DNA of 64,000 nucleotides, taken from contig CAVZKY010000040.1 of the NCBI GenBank assembly GCA_963775825.1, forward strand, positions 1-64,000, given 5' to 3'. The notes beneath the pieces were generated by a model that saw nothing but the letters and a program-made list of their open reading frames with translations, was not told where the DNA came from and ran no database searches. This document shows, piece by piece, positions 29,404 through 37,756 of this stretch. A program made the position numbers and the translations under genes. Source of the DNA: Bog-532 sp963775825 (GTDB lineage: Bacteria > Actinomycetota > Actinomycetes > Streptosporangiales > Streptosporangiaceae). Position 1 is the first letter of the stretch; every line of letters starts with the position of its first letter.

Positions 29404-30033
29404 TTAGCAGCTGCGCTCGAAGATTAGCGCCTTCACTGTCGCTCCCCACTCGTAAGCGAGCTCGTACGGCCAGCTCCGCAGCGGAAGAGAAGCGGTCATT
29501 ACGTAGACGGGACCGGTGAAGCAGCGTTCCACCCGCAGCCGGGCACGTGAGTCCTGGGGCGTGGTGGTGACCAGCACCACCGATTGCCAGTGGTACCTCC
29601 TCGCCAACCGGCCGGCGAACTCGGCCTCACCCCTGGTGGTGGCCGGGCTGGGGTCGAAACAGATCACCTGCACATGAGGTATCCGCGGAGCGCAGACGCC
29701 GCCGTGGCCAAAATACGCCGAGCCACGAGCGATCACCACGAACGGCGCCCGATGCTGCCAGGCCAGGTCCAGGGCGGTATCGAGCCGGTCGCCGGTCCCG
29801 TTCATCATGACGATCGCACTCACGTGGGCCGGCTTGCCCCGGTCGGGCCAGATGAACAATCGCGCGGTCGCTGCACTGACGGTAAGCACCACCGCCACCA
29901 GCGCGATCGCCACCGACCGTCGGCCCTTTCGCCGTCGCTTCGGCGAACTCGCGGCTGTGCTGTCCGCCGGTCCCGGAGTGCCGCTGGCCGAGGGGGATTC
30001 ATCGGGGACGTGATGCCAGGAGTTCCGGCCCAC
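29404..30033 (-). CDS. YdcF/SanA-like DUF218 membrane protein
   Basis: 209 residues: a polar N-terminus, one membrane helix at about 41-62 (SVAIALVAVVLTVSAATARLFIW), then a small alpha/beta domain with VSAIVMMNGTGDRLDTALDLA, APFVVIARGSAYFG, TTRGEAEFAGRLARRYHW and SVVLVTTTPQDSRARLRVERC. The acidic/Glu residue in TRGEAEF and the TTPQDSRARLR motif match the DUF218 fold, whose members affect envelope polysaccharide precursors. It lies within the amino-sugar operon between the second aminotransferase and the acetyltransferase, so a lipid-linked sugar role is plausible but unproven. Confidence 0.68.
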   Translation of the reverse strand: MGRNSWHHVPDESPSASGTPGPADSTAASSPKRRRKGRRSVAIALVAVVLTVSAATARLFIWPDRGKPAHVSAIVMMNGTGDRLDTALDLAWQHRAPFVVIARGSAYFGHGGVCAPRIPHVQVICFDPSPATTRGEAEFAGRLARRYHWQSVVLVTTTPQDSRARLRVERCFTGPVYVMTASLPLRSWPYELAYEWGATVKALIFERSC

Positions 30034-30066
30034 GGACTGGTTCCCCCCTCTTGTGCTGATCCTCGG

Positions 30067-31197
30067 TCAGGCGCCAACCGCGGTTAGCGCGCGCCTCAGC
30101 GCGGCCACCACGGCCTGCTGATGCTCGACGGTGATGTGGGGATACATCGGCAGCGAAAGGATCCGGTCAGCAGCCGCCTCTACGGTGGGGAAATCGCCCC
30201 GGCCGTAACCGTAGCCGCGGAACGGCGGCTGGAGATGCACAGGAATCGGGTAGTGGATCCCCACCCCTATTCGCTGCTCGGCCAGGCTTTCCAGCACCTC
30301 GTCACGTCGCGGAACCTGGATCACGTACAGATGCCAGACGTGGCCGTTTCCTATTGCTGTACGCGGCAGCACAACCTCGTCCAGGTCCGCGAGCATCTCC
30401 TCGTAGCGGGCGGCAGCCGATCGGCGCCGTTCGTTCCAGTCATTGAGCCGTCGCAGCTTGACCCTGAGCACGGTCGCCTGAAGCGCATCCATCCGGGAGT
30501 TGAAGCCCAAGATTTCGTGTTCGTATTTTCGCTCGCTGCCGTGGTCGCCCAGCAGCCGGACGCGGCGGTCGATGTCGGCGAGATTCGTGACGACCGCTCC
30601 AGCGTCGCCGTACGCTCCCAGATTCTTGCCCGGATAGAAGCTGGTTGCAGCCGCCACGCTTGACCATCCGGGTGGCCGACCGTCCTGAGTGGCGCCTTGC
30701 GCCTGCGCGGCGTCCTCGATGAGTGCTACCCCATGCTCCGCAGCGATCCCGGCGAGCGCATCCATCGGGGCCATCTGCCCGAACAGGTGAACAGGCAGGA
30801 TGCCGGCGGTGCCGGGACTGATCATCTTGGCCACGCTGAGGGGGTCGAGCAGCAGGTGATCAGGGTCAGCGTCGGCGAACACCGGCCGGGCACCGGCCCG
30901 GACGACGGCTTCGGCGGTCGCGACGAAGGTGTTGGCGGGCATGATCACCTCGGCACCTTCCGGGATGCCGGCCGCGCGCACGGGGAGTTCGATGGCGTCA
31001 GTGCCGTTCGCTACGCCGACGCAATGTCGTACGCCGGTGAATTCGGCGTATTCGCGTTCGAAGCCTGCCACCTCGGGTCCCTTGACGAACGCGGCCGCAC
31101 TGAGGACGCGCTGGAAGCCGTCGCTGACTTCCTCGGCCACCTCCGCATGAGCCGCCGCCAAGTCGACGAAAGGAACGCTCTGCGCTACTTGTGTCAC
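30067..31197 (-). CDS. DegT/DnrJ/EryC1-family PLP aminotransferase (WbpE/WlbC-like)
   Basis: 376 residues with VPFVDLAAAHAEVAEEV at the start, GVANGTDAIELPVRAAG, VIMPANTFVATAEAVV, ALIEDAAQAQGA and the PLP-lysine motif SFYPGKNLGAYGDAGAVVT, then NSRMDALQATVLRVKL and the HYPIPVHLQP active-site loop. Members transaminate a keto-sugar nucleotide from glutamate. The N-terminus and FVDL/GTDA motifs are closest to the WbpE/WlbC 3-aminotransferases that act on UDP-3-keto-GlcNAcA, which fits the Gfo/Idh oxidoreductase at 34016. It starts with GTG two bases after the previous stop. Confidence 0.9.
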   Translation of the reverse strand: MTQVAQSVPFVDLAAAHAEVAEEVSDGFQRVLSAAAFVKGPEVAGFEREYAEFTGVRHCVGVANGTDAIELPVRAAGIPEGAEVIMPANTFVATAEAVVRAGARPVFADADPDHLLLDPLSVAKMISPGTAGILPVHLFGQMAPMDALAGIAAEHGVALIEDAAQAQGATQDGRPPGWSSVAAATSFYPGKNLGAYGDAGAVVTNLADIDRRVRLLGDHGSERKYEHEILGFNSRMDALQATVLRVKLRRLNDWNERRRSAAARYEEMLADLDEVVLPRTAIGNGHVWHLYVIQVPRRDEVLESLAEQRIGVGIHYPIPVHLQPPFRGYGYGRGDFPTVEAAADRILSLPMYPHITVEHQQAVVAALRRALTAVGA

Positions 31198-31199
31198 TA

Positions 31200-31892
31200 T
31201 CAGTCCAGCCGTGAGTAGTTCGGGTCAGTTTTCTGTTTCCGTACGTAGCGCGCGGGCGCGCCCGCCCACACCTCGTGCGAGGGAACGTCATGCGTGACGA
31301 CCGCTCCCATCCCGACCAGGGCACCGCTGCCTATGGTGCGGTGCTCCCTGACCAGCGCACCGGAACCGACATAGGCGCCCGCCCTGATCCGGACGCCGCC
31401 GCCGAGACGGACGCCGGAGGCCACCGTGGCGAAGTCACCGATGGTGTCATCGTGCGTGAACGTCACGTGCGGCATGATCGCCACATGTGATCCGACGCTG
31501 ACGCTGGCGGTCAGGACCGTCTGAGCGAGTATCACCGAACCGGGGCCAACCTTTGACGAGGAAGACACGGCCGCTGTTGGGTGGATGATGGTGGCGTACC
31601 GGTCCGGGGAGAGGCCCAAGGCGCCGACGATCCTCGGCCGGCTGAGGTAGTTGTCGGGACGCCCGGTGCACACGACAACGAGGGCGCCGGGATAACTGTG
31701 CACCTCGGCGAGGCCGCCGAGAACGGGAACACCGTCAACGACCTTGCCGTTAAGTGCCGGGTCGTCGTCCAGATAACCGAGGATCTGCCAGCAGCCGCCG
31801 GCCGCACTGATGGCCCGCACTGCCTCCACTGTCTCGCGGCCGAATCCTCCGGACCCGATGACGAGGAGATCGCGGCGCGACGATGAGGTCAC
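31200..31892 (-). CDS. NeuD/PglD-family sugar acyltransferase
   Basis: 230 residues. The N-terminal half is a Rossmann-like PglD_N domain (LLVIGSGGFGRETVEAVRAI, ILGYLDDDPALNGKVVDGVPV), the C-terminal half a left-handed beta-helix (VGPGSVILAQTVLTASVSVG, DFATVASGVRLGGGVRIRAG, GMGAVVTHDVPSHEVWAGAPA). Histidine in HVTFTHDDTIG is the probable general base. These enzymes acetylate an amino group of a UDP- or dTDP-amino sugar. GTG 31892 overlaps the upstream aminotransferase stop, so it is translationally coupled to the gene whose product it probably acylates. Confidence 0.88.
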   Translation of the reverse strand: MTSSSRRDLLVIGSGGFGRETVEAVRAISAAGGCWQILGYLDDDPALNGKVVDGVPVLGGLAEVHSYPGALVVVCTGRPDNYLSRPRIVGALGLSPDRYATIIHPTAAVSSSSKVGPGSVILAQTVLTASVSVGSHVAIMPHVTFTHDDTIGDFATVASGVRLGGGVRIRAGAYVGSGALVREHRTIGSGALVGMGAVVTHDVPSHEVWAGAPARYVRKQKTDPNYSRLD

Positions 31893-33037
31893 GGGACGGT
31901 TGCGGCGGCTTTGGCCTGCAGTGCACCGCTCAGAACAGAGACCACCAGATCTTGTTCCGTCTCGGTCATCTCGTGGAACAGGGGCAGGATCAGGGTGCGC
32001 GCGGTAAGCCGCTCCGTGACGGGCAGCGGATCGGCGGTGAAGCCGTGGTACGCAGGCTCCAGGTGCGCCGCCATGATGCCGCGGCGGGCCGAGACGCCCG
32101 ATTCGGCCAGCAGCCTGAGCAGGTCGTCCCGGGTGACTGCGGCGTCCTCGGGCAGCAGCATCCAGAATGACTGAAAATTGGTCGATCCGTAGTCCGGATC
32201 GCGAATGGTCTGCACCCCGGCCAGGCCCGACAGCAGACGCGTATAGCGCCGGGCCAGCTCGCGCCGCCGAGCAACGATCGCGCTGAGCCGCCCGAGCTGG
32301 ACGAGCCCGACGGCCGCCTGGATATCGGTCATCCGGAAGTTGAAGCCGACTTCGGTGTAGTGCTCGATCACCGGCTGACTGCTGCGGTGCCGGTCGGCCG
32401 CACTGACATCCATGCCGTGCTCACGCAGGCGGCGCAACCGTGCCGCCAGAGCTCCGTCGAACGTGACGATCATGCCGCCTTCGCCCGTCGTAAGAAGCTT
32501 GCGCGGGTGGAACGAGAAGGTGGCCAGCCAGGCTCCGGCACCAACCGGGCGGCCGCGGTACACGGACCCGGCGGCGCACGCCGAGTCTTGCACCAGCCTG
32601 ATACCGCGTGGCTCGCACACCGCCTGGATCGCGTCGATGTCTGCTGGGACACCGGCCTGGTCGACGACGATGACCGCACGAGTCCGGTCGGTCAGCCGCG
32701 CCGCCACCGTTTCTGCGGTCAGGTTTTGTGTATCCAGTTCCACATCGGCAAAGACCGGCCGCGCACCGGCATAACGAACGGCGTTGGCCGTCGCGATGAA
32801 CGACAGGGAAGGCACGATGACCTCGTCGCCGGGCCCGACGCCGGCCGCGACCATCGCCAGGTGAAGCGCCGTCGTGCACGATGAAACGGCAACGGCGTGG
32901 TCCGTGCCGATCGCTGCCGCGAAAGCCTCCTCGAACTGGGCGACCCGAGGGCCCTGTGCGATCCACCCGGATGCCACCGCCGCGGCGGCCGCGGCGGCCT
33001 CCTCCTCACCGAGCCAGGGCCGGATGACGGGGATCAC
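31889..33037 (-). CDS. DegT/DnrJ/EryC1-family PLP aminotransferase (second copy)
   Basis: 382 residues beginning IPVIRPWLGEEEAAAAAAAV with GWIAQGPRVAQFEEAFA, VSSCTTALHLAMVAAGVGPG, VIVPSLSFIATANAV, VQDSACAAGSVYRGR and the PLP-lysine motif TFSFHPRKLLTTGEGGMIV. It differs from the copy at 30067, with an FHPRK motif typical of the PglE/WbpE-like and perosamine-type 4-aminotransferases. Coupled to the NeuD-like gene, it may act in a 4-amino sugar branch rather than the 3-amino branch. ATG 33037 overlaps the previous stop (ATGA). Confidence 0.9.
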   Translation of the reverse strand: MIPVIRPWLGEEEAAAAAAAVASGWIAQGPRVAQFEEAFAAAIGTDHAVAVSSCTTALHLAMVAAGVGPGDEVIVPSLSFIATANAVRYAGARPVFADVELDTQNLTAETVAARLTDRTRAVIVVDQAGVPADIDAIQAVCEPRGIRLVQDSACAAGSVYRGRPVGAGAWLATFSFHPRKLLTTGEGGMIVTFDGALAARLRRLREHGMDVSAADRHRSSQPVIEHYTEVGFNFRMTDIQAAVGLVQLGRLSAIVARRRELARRYTRLLSGLAGVQTIRDPDYGSTNFQSFWMLLPEDAAVTRDDLLRLLAESGVSARRGIMAAHLEPAYHGFTADPLPVTERLTARTLILPLFHEMTETEQDLVVSVLSGALQAKAAATVP

Positions 33038-34019
33038 TGAGCGCCGGCTTGGTTCGGAAGATCACTTACCGACCGCCACCAGGTGACCAGCCGGAGCAGA
33101 CCGTCCTCCAGGCTTACCTCCGGCTTCCAGCCCAGCACTTCTCTGGCCCGGGCGGTATCGGCCAGCCTGCGGGTCACCCCATTGACGGGCCGCGCCGGAC
33201 CGAACTCCAGCGGCAGTTCCGATCCCATGACCCGCTGCAAGAGCTCGGCCAGCTGGAGCAGGCTGACCTCGGTCGAGCTGCCGATGTTGAAAACCTCGTC
33301 GGTGGCGTCGCTCGCCGCGGCGAGGAGGTTCGCACGCGCGATGTCCTCGGTGAACACGAAGTCCATGGTCTGCAAACCGTCGCCCAGGATCAGCGGCGCC
33401 TGGCCCGCCGCGATCCGCTCCATCCAGCGGATGAGGACCTCGGTATAGACCCCGAACGCGTCCATTCGCGGACCATAGACATTGAAGTAGCGGAGCACGA
33501 CATAGTTGAGGCCACGCATCGACCGGAAGCTGCGCAGCAGGCCCTCGTTGAAGGTCTTGGCCGCCCCGTAGAGCGTGTCGTTGCCGTAAGGGTGATGGTT
33601 TTCCCTGGTCGGGAACTCCTCCGCCAGCCCGTACACCGATGCGGACGACGCCGCCACGACTTTGCGCACGCCCGCGTCGGCAGCGGCCTCGACGACCTCA
33701 TAGGTTCCGTCCACCAGGACCTCCAGGGCCAATCGCGGCTCGACGGCGCACTGGTTGATCCTGATCGCGGCCTGGTGGAAGACGACATCCATGCCCCGCA
33801 CGAGCGAGCGGACGGTATCCCGGTCGCGGATATCGCCTACAACGAGCCGTACCGGCCCGGAGGCGAGGGCCTCGGCCAGGTTCTCGGTCCGGCCGCGGAC
33901 CAGATTGTCCAGTACAACTACTTCACCGGCGCCGGCCGCGACGAGCTGATCGACGATCGTGGACCCGATCGTGCCGGCGCCTCCGTGACCAGGAAGCGTT
34001 GTGCTGTGATGCCCTTCAC
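33034..34019 (-). CDS. NAD-dependent sugar epimerase/dehydratase (extended SDR), frameshifted
   Basis: The frame from GTG 34019 (KGITAQRFLVT) breaks near 33988; one missing base restores GGAGTIGSTIVDQLVAAGAG, the Rossmann glycine motif, and then VVVLDNLVRGR, MDVVFHQAAI, SSASVYGLAEE, the catalytic YGAAK (Y-x3-K), VVLRYFNVYGPRMD and DFVFTEDIARANLLA. Total about 328 residues, the norm for UDP-Glc(NAc) 4-epimerases and related SDR enzymes. The GTG overlaps the stop of the oxidoreductase gene. It likely epimerises or dehydrates the nucleotide sugar used by the aminotransferase that follows. Confidence 0.85.
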
Positions 34020-35062
34020 TTGGTCTCCTGTTCGACAGTCACCGGTGTGCCCCCGTTCTCGGCGCTGCGGGTGGCCGCCTCCAGCAGCCTCAGCACCCGC
34101 AGGCCCGACTCGCCGTCCGTCAGCGCCGGGCGCCCTTCCCCGACAGCTGCGCAGAACTCCGCCATCACTGACATAAGCGCCTCCCGTTCTGGCAACGCCG
34201 GCATCAGCGTGTCACCAATGCGATAAGAGATCAGGGCCTGCCGCCGGTCATTCTGGGACAGGGAGCTCGCAGCGGTGGTGTCGACGCCGCGGTCGTGAAT
34301 GGCCAGCCGCGCCGCCGGGTTCGTGTCATCCCAGACCACGGTCCGGCGCGAGCCGCCGAATACCGTGGTGCGGATCTTCTTCGGGCTGAGCCAGTTGACG
34401 TGCACGTGCCCGAGTGCCCCGTTGGACAGCCACACCGAAAGATAGCCCAGGCATGCCCGCCCGGTGCCGATGGGATCGCCGGTGTGGGCCGCCACCGCCA
34501 CCGGCCTGACTGCCGGCGGCAGGACGAAATCCATGATGGACAGGTCGTGCGGCGCAAGATCCCAGAGGACGTCGACGTCGGGCTGGACGAGCCCGAGATT
34601 GATCCGGACCGAGTTGATGAACTGGATCTCGCCCAGTTCTCCCGAATGGATCAGTTCCCGAATCCGCTGCACGACGGGTGTGTAGCAGTAGGTGTGATCG
34701 CACATGAGGACCAGGCCAGACCGCCGGGCGAGTGCGGTGAGCTTTTCGCCCTCCGCGCTAGACACCGTCAGTGGCTTCTCGACCAGAACATGCTTACCTG
34801 CCTCCAGGGCGGCGCGTACCAGCTCGAAATGGGTGGCGGCCGGGGTCGCGATCGCGACCGCCGCGACCTGCGGATCGGCCAGCACCTCGTCGAACGAGCC
34901 GGTTGGGTGCGCTGATGCGTACGGGCCTAGAACATTCCTGGCGCGTTCTGCGTCAAGGTCGCAGAGCCACCGCAGGCGAAGCTCTGGTGTGGCCGATACG
35001 GTCCGGACCAAGTTCGGTCCCCAGTATCCGGCCCCGATGACGGCTAGACCGATCTGCGGCAT
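34016..35062 (-). CDS. Gfo/Idh/MocA oxidoreductase (WbpB/WlbA-like)
   Basis: 348 residues with an N-terminal NAD(P) motif (IGLAVIGAGYWGPNLVRT), VAIATPAATHFELVRAALEAG, KHVLVEKPLT (the EKP motif carrying the catalytic lysine), DHTYCYTPVVQRIRELI and DVDVLWDLAPHDLSIMDFV with the conserved acidic/His residues. WbpB/WlbA enzymes oxidise C3 of UDP-GlcNAcA before transamination. It heads a tightly coupled minus-strand operon (four-base overlaps with the next genes), and the downstream aminotransferase and N-acetyltransferase fit this route. Confidence 0.87.
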   Translation of the reverse strand: MPQIGLAVIGAGYWGPNLVRTVSATPELRLRWLCDLDAERARNVLGPYASAHPTGSFDEVLADPQVAAVAIATPAATHFELVRAALEAGKHVLVEKPLTVSSAEGEKLTALARRSGLVLMCDHTYCYTPVVQRIRELIHSGELGEIQFINSVRINLGLVQPDVDVLWDLAPHDLSIMDFVLPPAVRPVAVAAHTGDPIGTGRACLGYLSVWLSNGALGHVHVNWLSPKKIRTTVFGGSRRTVVWDDTNPAARLAIHDRGVDTTAASSLSQNDRRQALISYRIGDTLMPALPEREALMSVMAEFCAAVGEGRPALTDGESGLRVLRLLEAATRSAENGGTPVTVEQETK

Positions 35063-35502
35063 GCAAACTCCCTGCTCATAATGAATTCGGTCACTGGTAC
35101 GCCCTCAGTCCAGGGAAGACCGCCGATACTGTCTTCCCAAAATGTGATCCGTCACGGGCCCGTGATTCCTAGCTTTGCCACCGGTCTGCGGCGCAGGCGG
35201 TTCGGGTCCGGAGCTCGTACACCCCGCTTACGGATTCCGTATCTGACATCAAGATCGAAAAGTGCACGCCCGGCGACCATGAGGACATCTATCGCAGGCG
35301 GGGAGCACCAGTAACAGTGGGACGCTCGTCACGATGCCAGGGTTTACACCGCTATAGCGGTGTTCAATATGGATGCTGGCTGTTGACGCCGGTTCGATCG
35401 GGCAACTTTACATTCTGTGGTGAACTGTTTACAAAGAGTATTTACGCCTGTTGCCGTGGAGGGACGTACACAGCAAGCTAAGGCCGATCCGCGGGTTCGA
35501 AA
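35063..35502. other. intergenic region, AT-richer, with a perfect palindrome
   Basis: About 440 bases between rfbD and the amino-sugar operon. It is richer in A+T than its surroundings from 35340 to 35460, contains the 18-base palindrome at 35346-35363, and lies where a promoter for the minus-strand operon starting at 35062 is expected. No gene is supported. Confidence 0.5.
35346..35363. promoter_or_regulatory. 18-bp perfect palindrome, candidate operator
   Basis: ACACCGCTATAGCGGTGT is its own reverse complement. It lies about 285 bases upstream of the oxidoreductase start, in an AT-rich patch with a TTGACG hexamer at 35383 on the plus strand. A dimeric repressor site is the simplest reading; no regulator gene is nearby. 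Confidence 0.5.
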
Positions 35503-36369
35503 CTACGAAGCGGCCCGGCTGAGCGCCGGAAATGCACGGCGTAGCGCCGTGCGCCAGTCGTCGGCAGATTGCATTCCGGCCCCCGCCCAGGCGTCGTGAC
35601 CGAGCACGCTGTAGGCGGGACGGGGTGCCGGCCGCGGGTACTGGCCGCTGCTGACGGGCCTGACCCTATCCTCGTTGGCACCGAGCAAACGGAAGACCTC
35701 CCGGGCGAGCCCGTACCAGGTTGTCTCACCAGAGCTGGTCGCGTGATAGAAGCCCCCGGGTGCGTCCGCCTGCACCAGCGCAATGATCTGAGCTGCCACA
35801 TCGGCCGTCCAGGTGGGCTGGCCGCGCTGGTCATCGACGACATCGACCGTTGACCGTTCCTGTTCCAGCCTGATCATCGTGCGGATGAAGTTCGGCCCGT
35901 GCGCGCCGTACAGCCAGGCGGTGCGGACCACATAGGCGGCGTCGCCTAGTTCGCGGCACACCGCCTGCTCTCCCGCTAGCTTTGTCCGCCCGTAGGCGGT
36001 CCGCGGAGCGGGACTGTCATCTTCGCGATACGGCCGGGTACCACCGCCGCTGAAAACATAGTCCGTCGATAGGTGTACCAGCCGCGCGCCATTGTCTGCG
36101 CAGGCTGCAGCGACATACCCGGCGCCATGCCCGTTGACGTTCAGCGCCTCCTTTTCACCGGCCTCCGCATCGTCGACCGCGGTCCATGCCGCGCAGTTCA
36201 CGACAACATGCGGCACGTGCTCCTTGACGGCGGTCAGCACCGCGAGGCGATCCGTGATGTCAAGCTCGGCGCGAGTGAGACCGGTGACTTCCTCGCCCAT
36301 GCGCGCCAGCGCAGCGGTAAGGTCCCGGCCCAGCATGCCGGTTGCGCCAGTGACCAGCCATCGGCTCAT
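35503..36369 (-). CDS. rfbD: dTDP-4-dehydrorhamnose reductase
   Basis: From ATG 36369 the product has 288 residues: WLVTGATGMLGRDLTAALA (Rossmann), the VVNCAAWTAVDDAE motif, HLSTDYVFSGGGTRPY, the catalytic YGRTKLAGEQ, YVVRTAWLYGAHGPNF and DDQRGQPTWTADVA. It reduces dTDP-4-keto-L-rhamnose with NAD(P)H, the last step of the pathway. The longer open frame to 36450 has no family match and would run through the end of rfbB. ATG overlaps the rfbB stop as ATGA, so the genes are translationally coupled. Confidence 0.93.
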   Translation of the reverse strand: MSRWLVTGATGMLGRDLTAALARMGEEVTGLTRAELDITDRLAVLTAVKEHVPHVVVNCAAWTAVDDAEAGEKEALNVNGHGAGYVAAACADNGARLVHLSTDYVFSGGGTRPYREDDSPAPRTAYGRTKLAGEQAVCRELGDAAYVVRTAWLYGAHGPNFIRTMIRLEQERSTVDVVDDQRGQPTWTADVAAQIIALVQADAPGGFYHATSSGETTWYGLAREVFRLLGANEDRVRPVSSGQYPRPAPRPAYSVLGHDAWAGAGMQSADDWRTALRRAFPALSRAAS

Positions 36370-37397
36370 GAGATCTCCGGCACGACCAGAGCCGGCCTCG
36401 CGGCCACGACCGGAATGGCCCCGGCGGCCGCTCGTTTCAGCGGTTCCCACCAGGGCCGGTTATCCCGGTACCACCGCACCGTGGCCGCGAGCCCGTCGGC
36501 AAAAGAAACGCCGGGCCGGTAGCCCATTCCGCGCAGCAGCGAGTCGTCCAGTGAGTAGCGACGGTCGTGTCCCTTGCGGTCTTCAACGTGCTGCACCATG
36601 TCCCAGCTTGCCCCGCACGCATCCAGGAGAGCCTGGGTCAGTTCAACGTTCGTCAGCTCCGCGTTCCCGTTGATGTGGTAGACACGGCCTGGCTCGCCCC
36701 GCTCGAGCACAAGCTGGATGCCGCGGCAATGGTCATCGACATGGATCCAGTCGCGCACGTTGCCGCCGTCCCCATAGAGCGGGACCGGACAGCCGTTGAT
36801 CAGATTGGTGACGAACAGCGGGATCACTTTCTCCGGGAACTGGTATGGCCCGTAGTTGTTACAGCAGCGCGTGATGCTGACATTGAGACCGTGTGTCCGG
36901 GCGTAAGCCCGGGCCATGAGATCACCCCCGGCCTTTGCGGCCGCGTACGGCGAATTGGGCTCGAGTGGGGCGTCTTCCGTCCAGGAGCCAGCGATGATGC
37001 TGCCGTACACCTCGTCCGTGGACACCTGCACCACACGGCCAACCTCACCCTCGAGGCAGGCTTGAAGCAGTACCTGAACGCCGGTGACATTCGCTGCGAC
37101 GAAGTTCGACGCTCCCGTTATTGACCGGTCGACGTGAGTTTCGGCCGCGAAGTTGATCACGACGTCGTGGCCAGGGACGAGGCGCGCGAGCAGGGCCGCG
37201 TCACAGATATCGCCCTGAGTGAATGTGTAACGCGGATGCTGGGCCACCGGCTCCAGGTTGGCGCGGTTGCCTGCGTAGGTGAGCTTGTCCAGCACGGTGA
37301 CGTGGACTTCCCCGAAACCGGGGAAACCCTCAGTGAGCAGCATGCGGACGTAATTTGACCCAATGAAGCCGGCTTCGCCAGTTACCAGGACTCTCAT
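36366..37397 (-). CDS. rfbB: dTDP-glucose 4,6-dehydratase
   Basis: 343 residues with VLVTGEAGFIGSNYVRMLL (the usual G-x-x-G-x-x-G with GEAG in place of GGAG), VINFAAETHVDRSI, VSTDEVYGSI, SPYAAAKAGGDLMARAY with catalytic Y-x3-K, RCCNNYGPYQFPEKVIPLF and WIHVDDHCRGI. It converts dTDP-glucose to the 4-keto-6-deoxy sugar. The ATG overlaps the stop of an rfbA remnant, so the ancestral order was rfbA-rfbB-rfbD; here rfbA is broken. Confidence 0.94.
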   Translation of the reverse strand: MRVLVTGEAGFIGSNYVRMLLTEGFPGFGEVHVTVLDKLTYAGNRANLEPVAQHPRYTFTQGDICDAALLARLVPGHDVVINFAAETHVDRSITGASNFVAANVTGVQVLLQACLEGEVGRVVQVSTDEVYGSIIAGSWTEDAPLEPNSPYAAAKAGGDLMARAYARTHGLNVSITRCCNNYGPYQFPEKVIPLFVTNLINGCPVPLYGDGGNVRDWIHVDDHCRGIQLVLERGEPGRVYHINGNAELTNVELTQALLDACGASWDMVQHVEDRKGHDRRYSLDDSLLRGMGYRPGVSFADGLAATVRWYRDNRPWWEPLKRAAAGAIPVVAARPALVVPEIS

Positions 37398-37565
37398 GAA
37401 CTAATCCGCACCTTACTGTGGTCGCCGAGAACGAGCCGGTGGGCACCGGGTACGCGCGGTAAGGGGGCGACCTCGACGTCGTGGCCGATGAGTGAGGTCT
37501 CGATGCATCGCACCCTTGTATTGACGCGCCACGCAACACGATGGAGTACCCGATCGACCGCACCG
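37394..37565 (-). pseudogene. rfbA: 3' remnant of glucose-1-phosphate thymidylyltransferase
   Basis: Two frames side by side read IGYSIVLRGASIQG and then CIETSLIGHDVEVAPLPRVP followed by GAHRLVLGDHSKVRIS and a stop that overlaps the rfbB start. This is the C-terminal beta-helix tail of the long form of RfbA, shifted by one frame near 37515. The nucleotidyltransferase domain is absent; upstream sequence turns into insertion-sequence debris. dTDP-glucose must come from another gene elsewhere if rhamnose is made. Confidence 0.7.
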
Positions 37566-37569
37566 CCGG

Positions 37570-37683
37570 TAGGTCACCCGCGACCTCGGCGACCGGCCGG
37601 CCCGCGGCCACCAGGGTCCGGTGGAACGCCGCCGGGTAACCCCTCGGCACGACGTCCGCCACGCATCGCCAAATGGTGATCAT
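37570..37683 (-). mobile_element. possible IS3-family OrfA remnant
   Basis: The frame reads RGYPAAFHRTLVAAGRPVAE then VAGDLP, which resembles the helix-turn-helix start of IS3-type OrfA proteins (YPAEFRR...LVAAGRPVAEVA). Only about 30 residues remain, joined directly to the rfbA tail. The match is short, so this is tentative. Confidence 0.4.
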
Positions 37684-37756
37684 TCAGTTACATCACGGCT
37701 ACGCGCCTCGGTTGGGGTGCGGCTCTCGTGAAGGTAGGACATTTCGGGCGTGATTT

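Noticed and set aside
35485..35505. GCGGGTTCGAAAC resembling a tRNA T-arm
   Set aside because: The flanks do not fold into a cloverleaf and it is at the 3' edge of rfbD.
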